From NCBI GenBank assembly GCA_013215275.1, contig JABSRF010000009.1, forward strand, positions 1 to 37,579: a DNA stretch of 37,579 bases. The letters are read 5' to 3'. The position numbers and the translations under genes are program-made. The notes under the pieces are model-generated. The model saw only the letters and a list, made by a program, of their open reading frames with translations, made no database searches and was not told where the DNA came from. This DNA comes from Oligoflexales bacterium. Its GTDB lineage: Bacteria; Bdellovibrionota_B; Oligoflexia; Oligoflexales; Bog-1112. Shown in pieces: positions 30,314-37,579 of this stretch. Numbering within the stretch: position 1 is the first letter of the stretch; the number at the start of each line of letters is the position of its first letter.

Positions 30314-31006
30314 CTAAAGGAAATTTGCTAAAAAAGCCTCAAAAACCCTGATTCCATCTGCTCCTTTGAGAAGCGGGTCGCAGGCGCGTTCTGGGTGTGG
30401 CATTAGGCCGAGGACTTTTCCATTTTCCGAGCAAATTCCAGCAATGTCGTCAACAGAGCCATTTGGGTTGTCGCAATACTTAAAAACAATCTGCCCTTGA
30501 TCTCGTATCTGCCGCAGCCCTACATCATCTATGTAGTAGCGGCCTTCACCATGGGCTATGGGTAGGCTCAAGGTTGACTCTTTGCCCAATAATGACTGAT
30601 AAATATTTGAGCCATCAGAGCTAACTCTAAGGTCTACAGGTTTACATACAAAGCGCTTGCTTAGGTTTGGAAGCAAGATTCCAGGTAACAGCTTTGATTC
30701 GGTTAAAATCTGAAAACCATTGCAGATCCCGAGTATTGGACCGCCTTTGTTTGCAAATTCTCTAACTGCTTCCATGCATGGAGACACACTAGCCAAGTGT
30801 CCACCTCGCAGGTAATCACCGAACGAAAAACCTCCTGGAATGATAAGTGCTTGGAGGTTTGAAAAGGATCGTTCATGGTGCCAGATTGGGGTGATGTCGA
30901 TGTTGAAGTACTTTTTAAAAACCCACTCGCAATCTGGTTCGCAGTTAGAGCCAGGGAAAGTAAGTATGCCGATTTTAGCTTTGGGCAGGGAAGCGTGAGT
31001 GGTCAT
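30314..31006 (-). CDS. purQ: Phosphoribosylformylglycinamidine synthase subunit PurQ
   Basis: [44 protein letters not shown]. Confidence 0.97.
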   Translation of the reverse strand: MTTHASLPKAKIGILTFPGSNCEPDCEWVFKKYFNIDITPIWHHERSFSNLQALIIPGGFSFGDYLRGGHLASVSPCMEAVREFANKGGPILGICNGFQILTESKLLPGILLPNLSKRFVCKPVDLRVSSDGSNIYQSLLGKESTLSLPIAHGEGRYYIDDVGLRQIRDQGQIVFKYCDNPNGSVDDIAGICSENGKVLGLMPHPERACDPLLKGADGIRVFEAFLANFL

Positions 31007-31248
31007 GATTCCACCCTATGAACTTCATAAGTTTCTGCAACAGGGTTGCTAAGATGGGCGGAGGCTATGACGCGTGCTTCTTTTTCAGCTTCAGCAAGAT
31101 CCGAATGCTCCAATGAAATCACATAGCGTTTTGACACCTCAACCTTTTCTAAGTTGGAGAACCCTATGCGCTGAAGTGTTTCCGTGATCGTACGACCTTC
31201 GGGGTCTAAGACTTCTTTTTTCGGCTGGACAATAATTTCAAAATCCAT
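31003..31248 (-). CDS. purS: Phosphoribosylformylglycinamidine synthase subunit PurS
   Basis: 81 aa PurS-like KKEVLDPEGRTITETLQRIGF; overlaps purQ start by 4 nt. Confidence 0.95.
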   Translation of the reverse strand: MDFEIIVQPKKEVLDPEGRTITETLQRIGFSNLEKVEVSKRYVISLEHSDLAEAEKEARVIASAHLSNPVAETYEVHRVES

Positions 31249-31284
31249 GATTCATCCTAAGTCATGAAAAAAGGTTTATATGCG

Positions 31285-32040
31285 TTAAGACTCTTCATCT
31301 GAGGCTAAGGTAGCAGCAATGTACTCACGATTTAGGCGGGCTATGTTGCTCACACTAATCTCTTTAGGACAGACTGCTTCACACTCAAAAGTATTGGTGC
31401 AGTTACCAAAACCTTCGCTGTCCATTTGTGATACCATCTTAATGACCCGCCTTCCTTTTTCTACCTGGCCTTGAGGTAGAAGGCTCAATTGAGAAACTTT
31501 TGCACCCACGAATAGCATAGCTGAAGAGTTTTTGCACGCTGCAACACAGGCACCGCAGCCAATGCAAGTTGCTGCATCCATAGCAAGGTCAGCAATTGGT
31601 TTGGGCACAGGGGTAGCATTAGCGTCGGGGACTCCTCCCGTCGACACTGAAACGTACCCTCCAGCTTGAATGACTCTATCAAACGCGCTGCGATCGGTTA
31701 CCAGGTCTTTTACAATAGGAAAAGCGGTAGCTCGCCAAGGTTCGATGTAAATATCATCCCCATCTTTAAATGACTGCATGTGAAGCTGGCAGGTAGTGGT
31801 ACCTCCCTGGGGGCCATGTGCTACGCCGTTGATGACCATTGAACAGGTTCCACAGATTCCCTCTCTGCAGTCATGGTCAAAGGCTACTGGCTCTTTGTCT
31901 TCGGAAATCAACTTTTCATTTAAGATATCAAGCATTTCCAAAAAGGACATGTCAGGGCTAACTTGGTCGAGTTGATAGCTTTCAAATTTACCTTCGGAGT
32001 TGCTATCTTTTTGTCTCCAAATGTGTAGGGCTAGTTTCAC
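31285..32040 (-). CDS. sdhB: Succinate dehydrogenase/fumarate reductase iron-sulfur subunit
   Basis: [21 protein letters not shown] 2Fe-2[12 protein letters not shown] and CEAVCPKEI cluster motifs. Confidence 0.96.
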   Translation of the reverse strand: MKLALHIWRQKDSNSEGKFESYQLDQVSPDMSFLEMLDILNEKLISEDKEPVAFDHDCREGICGTCSMVINGVAHGPQGGTTTCQLHMQSFKDGDDIYIEPWRATAFPIVKDLVTDRSAFDRVIQAGGYVSVSTGGVPDANATPVPKPIADLAMDAATCIGCGACVAACKNSSAMLFVGAKVSQLSLLPQGQVEKGRRVIKMVSQMDSEGFGNCTNTFECEAVCPKEISVSNIARLNREYIAATLASDEES

Positions 32041-33950
32041 TTGTAACTCCTGGTAGCGAGCTTAACGTTTTCGAAAATTAATTGTTCCTCATGGCGTTTT
32101 GGGTCGGATGACTCTCCCTGATACTCCCAAACTGCAGCATGAGCATAGTCTTCATCATTACGTTTTGCTTCCCCCTCTTCCGTTTGGTGCTCTTCTCTGA
32201 AATGACCACCACAGGATTCTTCTCTCACGAGGGCGTCCCGGCACATGAGTTCACCAAACTCTAAAAAGTCTGCGACTCTTCCAGCTCTTTCCAGCTGTTG
32301 GTTAAACTGTTCTCCGGAACCTGTTACCTTTACGTTTTGCCAAAATTCTTCTCGAAGCTCAGGGATTTTTTTGAGAGCTTCTTCGAGGCCAGCTTTGTTT
32401 CTAGCCATACCACATTTGTCCCACATAATGTGTCCTAGCTCTTTGTGAAACTGTGCCGGGCTTTTTTTACCGTTAATATTCAAAAGCTTAGTTACACGCT
32501 CTTTTACTTTGTTTTCTGTCTCTTCAAAGGCTTTGTGCTCTGGATTTACCTCTCCAGCCTTAATCGAAGCCAGGTAATTTGCAATGGTATATGGCAAGAC
32601 AAAGTACCCGTCTGCAAGCCCCTGCATCAAAGCACTGGCACCTAGTCGGTTGGCTCCATGATCTGAAAAATTAGCCTCTCCGATAACGTGTAGGCCAGGG
32701 ATGTTGCTTTGGAGGTTGTAATCGACCCATAGCCCTCCCATCGTATAGTGCACAGCTGGGTATATCCTCATGGGCACTTCGTATGGGTTTTCATCAGTGA
32801 TTTTGTGATACATGTGGAATAAATTTCCGTAACGTTCAGAAACGGCTTTCTTGCCCAATCTCTTGATCGCATCGGCAAAATCTAAGTAGACACCTAAACC
32901 AGTTTCACCGACCCCCCTGCCGTCGTCACAAGCTTCTTTTGCACTTCTGGAAGCGATGTCTCTCGGTGCTAGGTTACCAAAGCTAGGGTACTTGCGCTCA
33001 AGGTAGTAGTCCCGCTCTGAGTCGGGAATTTCACCTGGTCTACGTTTGTCCCCTTTTTTGAGAGGGACCCATACCCTCCCATCATTTCTGAGAGACTCTG
33101 ACATTAAGGTAAGCTTTGATTGGTGATCACCACTTACTGGAATACAAGTCGGGTGAATCTGTGTATAGCACGGATTAGCAAACCCCGCTCCACGCTTATA
33201 TGCCCGGTACGTAGCCGTCACGTTGCATCCGGTTGCGTTCGTGGAGAGGAAGAAAGTATTGCCATAGCCCCCTGTTCCTAGCACAACTGCATCCGCATAG
33301 TGCCGGGTAATTTTTCCGGTGACCATATTCCTTACGATAATGCCTTTTGCGGCACCATCTATAAGAACCAAGTCAAGCATCTCGGATCTCGTATGCATCT
33401 TGACGGTGCCAAGGCCTATCTGCCTCGAAAGTGCAGAGTAAGCTCCTAACAGAAGCTGCTGTCCAGTTTGTCCCCTAGCGTAGAAGGTTCTGGAAACCTG
33501 GGCTCCACCAAAAGAACGGTTATCTAATAATCCGCCGTAATCTCGGGCAAATGGGACACCTTGAGCAACAGCTTGGTCAATGATGTTTCCTGAAACCTCA
33601 GCCAGTCTATAGACATTTGCTTCACGTGAGCGAAAGTCACCACCTTTGATGGTGTCGTAAAAGAGTCTGAAGACACTATCCCCGTCGCTTGGGTAGTTTT
33701 TGGAGGCGTTAATGCCACCCTGGGCTGCAATGCTGTGAGCCCTACGAGGGCTATCCTGGTAGCAAAAACACTCGACTTGGTAGCCAAGTTCTGCTAGGGA
33801 TGCTGCGCCAGCGGCTCCAGCTAGGCCACTACCAACAACGATAACTTTGTATTTGCGTTTGTTTGCTGGAGAAACAAGCTTCATTTCAAATTTGTGACGG
33901 GTCCACTTTTGTTCTAAGGGTCCCGTTGGAATGTTAGCGTCAAGCTTCAT
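32037..33950 (-). CDS. sdhA: Succinate dehydrogenase/fumarate reductase flavoprotein subunit
   Basis: FAD motif [32 protein letters not shown]; start at MKLDAN (33950) preferred over 33971. Confidence 0.96.
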   Translation of the reverse strand: MKLDANIPTGPLEQKWTRHKFEMKLVSPANKRKYKVIVVGSGLAGAAGAASLAELGYQVECFCYQDSPRRAHSIAAQGGINASKNYPSDGDSVFRLFYDTIKGGDFRSREANVYRLAEVSGNIIDQAVAQGVPFARDYGGLLDNRSFGGAQVSRTFYARGQTGQQLLLGAYSALSRQIGLGTVKMHTRSEMLDLVLIDGAAKGIIVRNMVTGKITRHYADAVVLGTGGYGNTFFLSTNATGCNVTATYRAYKRGAGFANPCYTQIHPTCIPVSGDHQSKLTLMSESLRNDGRVWVPLKKGDKRRPGEIPDSERDYYLERKYPSFGNLAPRDIASRSAKEACDDGRGVGETGLGVYLDFADAIKRLGKKAVSERYGNLFHMYHKITDENPYEVPMRIYPAVHYTMGGLWVDYNLQSNIPGLHVIGEANFSDHGANRLGASALMQGLADGYFVLPYTIANYLASIKAGEVNPEHKAFEETENKVKERVTKLLNINGKKSPAQFHKELGHIMWDKCGMARNKAGLEEALKKIPELREEFWQNVKVTGSGEQFNQQLERAGRVADFLEFGELMCRDALVREESCGGHFREEHQTEEGEAKRNDEDYAHAAVWEYQGESSDPKRHEEQLIFENVKLATRSYK

Positions 33951-33975
33951 GGTCACTTCCTTTATGAACACCTTG

Positions 33976-34641
33976 TTATTTTATAAAACCAAGCAAAATT
34001 GATAGCGGTATAGAAAGATAGCCTATCGCCAATAGTGTGCTAAGAGCTGGACCTATGGAGCGAATGAGGCCGTTATACTTCTTATGGTTGATTCCAAGAG
34101 TTTGGAAGAGGCTACTGACTCCGTGACTCAAGTGAACCATGAGCAGTATGACGCAGATGCAATATCCGATCGCTAAGACAGGATTTGAAAAGCTAAGCAT
34201 GAGCATTTTGTATACATCATAATCACCCAGACTTTGAAACGCAGGATGGGTAAACCTGAACGTAAGGTGCGCGAGGTGGTAGGCAATAAAAGCTAACACC
34301 ACAAGGCCCGTCAAGCCCATGTAGCGTGAGGCAAAGCTGGCCTTAACGCTTTGTTTTACCTTGTACTTTACTGGCTTTGCCTTGCTGTTCATCCGTGTGA
34401 GTTTAACTCCTGAAAAAATGTGAAGAACCGCCATCACTATAAGTCCTATACGCAGCAGCCAGAGAATTGGTAAGTAGTCCCTCAAAGTTTTTGCATACAA
34501 ATTTATTGCTTCTTCACCTGCAAATACAAGTAAGTTGCCGGAAAGATGGGCCAAAAGAAACCCCACCAGAAGCAATCCTGTGACAGACATGATCACCTTA
34601 CAACCAATAGATGAATTAAGCGGTCGGCTTACCCAGCTCAT
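33976..34641 (-). CDS. sdhC: Succinate dehydrogenase cytochrome b subunit (SdhC, b558-like)
   Basis: Five hydrophobic segments with conserved His ([45 protein letters not shown]); upstream of sdhAB. Confidence 0.93.
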   Translation of the reverse strand: MSWVSRPLNSSIGCKVIMSVTGLLLVGFLLAHLSGNLLVFAGEEAINLYAKTLRDYLPILWLLRIGLIVMAVLHIFSGVKLTRMNSKAKPVKYKVKQSVKASFASRYMGLTGLVVLAFIAYHLAHLTFRFTHPAFQSLGDYDVYKMLMLSFSNPVLAIGYCICVILLMVHLSHGVSSLFQTLGINHKKYNGLIRSIGPALSTLLAIGYLSIPLSILLGFIK

Positions 34642-34908
34642 TGTTATCCTTAACGTTTGAATGATTGAAGTAGATTAGTTTACCTGCCCTATCTTACCTT
34701 AAAGATAATAATGTCATATCCTAGTGGGCATCAAATTCCAATCTTAAAAAAGTCTAAGGGCGGTTAAACTTTCTCTACTTTAGGAATAGCATAGCGTGAA
34801 GGTCGGGGGGTCAAATGTTGACGTTGTGAATGGTTTTTGTTCTCAGGTAGTGAGGGTCAGAGTCACCCATTCAAGAAAGCGAGCTTTGCCCATACCAGGA
34901 GTGCTAAA

Positions 34909-35931
34909 TCAAATAGCCACTTGCATAGAAATATTGACAGCCTGATGAGTTAAGGGATCTGAGGTATATGGTTGGCTGACCATATACGACAATGAAAAGC
35001 TTTGGTTGACGAGGGCTATGCCTCCCCCAATTAGCCTGCGACCACTGCCAGATAAATCTTGGCCCGTTGCGAGTAGTAATCTAAGTAAGTCTTGTATTCT
35101 AATGGCAGCTGAGCCGGTTAACAGTTGCTCAGGCTTCTCTACTTTATCTTGGCTCAGCTCAAGAGCATCAATCTCTATTGATAGCGCCTTTTTCTCATGG
35201 AACACCCTCTCCCTTTGCAGGTAGTCGAGGTGCAAGGTTACGTTGCCTCCGAGAAGTGTGTAAGCCAGGCCAGCACGTAATGTCTTTGGAGCAAGATCCT
35301 TAACTTTTTTATTCGTAAGGTTTTCCCCTGAAACTCCAAACCTTAAGCTTTCGGTTAGTAAACCCGCCACCCCGAAGCCAACGGTTGCACTTTTCACAAA
35401 GCTTTTCTTGTTTTGAACATTGAAGGTGCCGTCTGTTGGTAAATAGCCTTCGATGTATTGCCCACTAATGCCTAGAGAGAGTTTGTTAAATGATTGAGCC
35501 ACTCCGCCAGCCACTCGAAATTTTATTGGGGTATCGTAAAAGGAGTTGAACTGGTCATTGTTTGCAGCCAGTGCGTCCAGCCCTTTATAGTCGCTTTGAG
35601 ATGAGGTGTAGACGACTCCGGCTGCGACATTTGAGGTTTTGCCATCTACCGCGCCAGCTTGGTAAAACTCCCTACCAACCGATGGCCAATGGTAACCAGC
35701 AGAAACAGAGTATTGTTTTTCCAAGGCTAGCATAGCAGGGTTGCTGCGGACTGAGCCCAGGCCTGACGTGGCAGCTGTGCCACCATTGGCAAAACCGAGA
35801 GCGTGCCCTCCGATGCTTTCATACTCATCTGGTATCCTTTGCGCTTGCGGTTTGGCTGAGGCGACAAAAGGCACCATTTGTAGAATAGCAACATTAACTG
35901 TAATGATCTTAATGTATGAAAGGCATCTCAT
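34909..35931 (-). CDS. Predicted outer-membrane beta-barrel protein, uncharacterised
   Basis: Signal-like N-terminus VAILQMVPFVASAKPQA; GHALGFANGGTAATSGLGSVRSNPAMLAL motif typical of PorV/FadL-like OM proteins; amphipathic strand repetition. Confidence 0.78.
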   Translation of the reverse strand: MRCLSYIKIITVNVAILQMVPFVASAKPQAQRIPDEYESIGGHALGFANGGTAATSGLGSVRSNPAMLALEKQYSVSAGYHWPSVGREFYQAGAVDGKTSNVAAGVVYTSSQSDYKGLDALAANNDQFNSFYDTPIKFRVAGGVAQSFNKLSLGISGQYIEGYLPTDGTFNVQNKKSFVKSATVGFGVAGLLTESLRFGVSGENLTNKKVKDLAPKTLRAGLAYTLLGGNVTLHLDYLQRERVFHEKKALSIEIDALELSQDKVEKPEQLLTGSAAIRIQDLLRLLLATGQDLSGSGRRLIGGGIALVNQSFSLSYMVSQPYTSDPLTHQAVNISMQVAI

Positions 35932-35986
35932 GGCTGCATCCAGTGCTTGTTAAGTCAAAGATACGTATGGTCTCGGAAAAGTTAGA

Positions 35987-36385
35987 TTAGCGCTTCGCTC
36001 CAGCTGGCACCTTTGCCTGCTTTGACGCTCTATCACCTTGTGGCTTGGTTAAGCGAGTGACATGTTCCTTAAGGACCTTCAACTGAGCGCTACTTATGTC
36101 TATTGTAACAAACTCATCAGCGACACTTCTAATCCTACCAATGATACCGCCACTTGTGACAATCTCATCGCCGGCTTTCAAGTTCTTTAGAAGCTCAGCC
36201 TGCTCCTTTGCCTTCTTCGCTTGAGGACGAATCATAACGAAATACATCATGACGAAGATCAATAGTAGAGGGAACATGTTCTCAATCATGCTCATGAAAG
36301 CAGGTGGTTGTTGTGCTGCAGCAGATTCGCTGGATTGTGCTAATGCGCTTCCTATAAAACTCATAAATTCTCCTTGTTTATCCAA
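35987..36385 (-). CDS. yajC: Preprotein translocase subunit YajC
   Basis: FPLLLIFVMMYFVMIRPQAKKAKEQAELLKNLKAGDEIVTSGGIIGRI. Confidence 0.95.
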   Translation of the reverse strand: MDKQGEFMSFIGSALAQSSESAAAQQPPAFMSMIENMFPLLLIFVMMYFVMIRPQAKKAKEQAELLKNLKAGDEIVTSGGIIGRIRSVADEFVTIDISSAQLKVLKEHVTRLTKPQGDRASKQAKVPAGAKR

Positions 36386-36618
36386 TTGCCGTGAAGCAAT
36401 GGTAGTGTATCAAGCGATGTCTAAGTAATTCGTCTGCTCGCCGGGGTTGTTACCTGCGCAGATCATATAGAGTGAATCGCGGGTTAAAGACTCCTGAGAG
36501 TTATAGCTTATATCTGTTCCTGCATTAAAGAGTCTTTTAGAGTATCCGATGGATCCTTGAAATCCTAACACAAGCATAGGCTGGAACTTACCCACTTTTC
36601 ACCATTGGGAGCTAGTAT

Positions 36619-36990
36619 ATGATTTCCTTGTCTAAAAATTCTAAAGCTTCAATATTTTTGATCTTTCTAATCTCTTCGTCTCTTGGGTTCCTTGCGTCCT
36701 GCGGTAGTGACGATGATGATGATGACACAGCGACAGCCACAGTCTTGGCTTTTAGCGATGTTTCTTCGATTATCGAAACAAGCTGCGGCACAAGCTCATG
36801 CCATGGGTCGGGTGCACCCTACACCAACTATGTGGGTAGTGAATCTCTGGTCAACTCTAATGCTGCGACGATTAAAACCCGTATCGAAGCAACTGACAGT
36901 ACCGTGATGCCTCCTACGACAGCTTCTGCGGACCAAGCACTTAGTGCAGCAGATAAAACAACTCTCCTTAATTACTTAAACCAACAGTAG
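36619..36990 (+). CDS. Small lipoprotein with cytochrome-c-like CX4CH and MPP motifs
   Basis: Lipobox FLASC; poly-Asp linker; SIIETSCGTSSCHGSG; STVMPPTTASADQALSAADKTTLLNYL. Confidence 0.75.
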   Translation: MISLSKNSKASIFLIFLISSSLGFLASCGSDDDDDDTATATVLAFSDVSSIIETSCGTSSCHGSGAPYTNYVGSESLVNSNAATIKTRIEATDSTVMPPTTASADQALSAADKTTLLNYLNQQ

Positions 36991-37073
36991 GCCCGCCAAG
37001 CTGATAATAGACTTGCGTGACTTTTGAGGCGAAGTCTTTTTATCGTCCTTGTGAAATTTTCTGAAAAAAAAGT

Positions 37074-37102
37074 TTGACACCAGGGGTGTTATCCCGTAAA
37101 AA
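37074..37102 (+). promoter_or_regulatory. Putative rrn promoter
   Basis: TTGACA at 37074-37079 preceded by an A-tract, 17-nt spacer, TAAAAA at 37097-37102; ~260 nt upstream of the 16S 5' end. Confidence 0.5.
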
Positions 37103-37138
37103 CCACCCTCGTCGCTACAACGACACAAGTTACTGAAA

Positions 37139-37151
37139 GCTCTTTGAAAAC
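37139..37151 (+). promoter_or_regulatory. boxA-like antitermination motif in rRNA leader
   Basis: GCTCTTTGAAAAC resembles boxA (TGCTCTTTAAMA) between promoter and 16S. Confidence 0.5.
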
Positions 37152-37273
37152 TGAATAGCACTAAGAAGAATTAAGAAAAACCCTGTCAAAAACGGAGAGT
37201 TGAATAAGGTCGTGAGGCCTTAGCAACATAAAGTCTTTGACATTCTTAAAGTAAATTAAGTCGCTTAGCAAAA

Positions 37274-37333
37274 GTCATCTCGACCGAAGCGGAGAGATCT
37301 CTCAGGAGACCCTTCGACTAGGCTCAGGGTGAC
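37274..37333. repeat. REP-like imperfect palindromic element in the rRNA leader
   Basis: GTCATCTCGACCGAAGCGGAGAGATCTCTCAGGAGACCCTTCGACTAGGCTCAGGGTGAC; 12-bp perfect core palindrome GAGAGATCTCTC (37292-37303); outer ends GTCA...TGAC. Confidence 0.55.
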
Positions 37334-37353
37334 TAATCGACAAGCGATTAGTC
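37331..37353 (+). other. Perfect 9-bp hairpin immediately upstream of 16S
   Basis: GACTAATCG-ACAAG-CGATTAGTC. Confidence 0.75.
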
Positions 37354-37359
37354 AGTTTT

Positions 37360-37579
37360 AAACGTTAGAGTTTGATCCTGGCTCAGAACGAACGCTGGCG
37401 GCGTGCTTAACACATGCAAGTCGAACGAGAAAGTTCCTTCGGGGACGATTAGAGTGGCGCACGGGTGAGTAACACATAGGAACGTACCGATTAGTGGGGA
37501 ATAACCACGGGAAACTGTGGCTAATACCGCATAATATCGAAAGATTAAAGGGGGCCTCTGCATATGCTCTCGCTAATTG
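37360..37579 (+). rRNA. 16S ribosomal RNA, 5' partial (runs off window end)
   Basis: AGAGTTTGATCCTGGCTCAGAACGAACGCTGGCGGCGTGCTTAACACATGCAAGTCGAACG from 37367; GTGGCGCACGGGTGAGTAACAC. Confidence 0.98.

Noticed and set aside
34810-34822. Small palindrome GTCAAATGTTGAC between sdhC and the OM protein gene
   Set aside because: Only 5-bp arms; expected by chance and no promoter context.
36410-36595. 61-aa minus-strand ORF upstream of yajC (MGKFQPMLVLGFQGSIGYSK...)
   Set aside because: Short, no recognisable family; could be real but cannot be supported from sequence alone.
37237-37260. Second rrn promoter (TTGACA at 37237)
   Set aside because: No acceptable -10 element at 15-19 nt spacing.
37348-37563. 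71-aa minus-strand ORF
   Set aside because: Antisense to the 16S rRNA gene.

Overview
The window is a dense, mostly housekeeping stretch of a Gram-negative chromosome with about 30 well-supported CDSs, ending in the first ~220 nt of a 16S rRNA gene. The taxon cannot be proven from the sequence; gene content and motifs suggest a deltaproteobacterial or Bdellovibrionota/Oligoflexia-type bacterium (inference). Left to right: a motility block on the minus strand (FlbD-like, MotA, MotB, a large TPR protein, an MCP-like protein); prfB with a programmed +1 frameshift; the prkA-yeaH(DUF444)-spoVR stress-kinase operon followed by an overlapping outer-membrane-like protein; lptC-lptA-lptB-rpoN-rapZ; gcvP; a convergent minus-strand block of glyA-nrdR-ribE plus rpiB, acpP and rph; an Spx/ArsC-family protein and purSQLF; sdhCAB; a predicted outer-membrane protein; yajC; a small CX4CH lipoprotein; and an rRNA leader with promoter, boxA-like motif, palindromic element and hairpin. 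I found no CRISPR array, prophage, transposon or tRNA gene. I did not find a clear-cut novel defence or metabolic system. The best leads are the TPR protein in the motAB locus, the displaced P-loop lysine in RapZ, the periplasmic-plus-barrel protein coupled to spoVR, the CheZ-like D-x3-Q motif in the MCP, the REP-like element in the rRNA leader and the inverted repeat at the acpP promoter.
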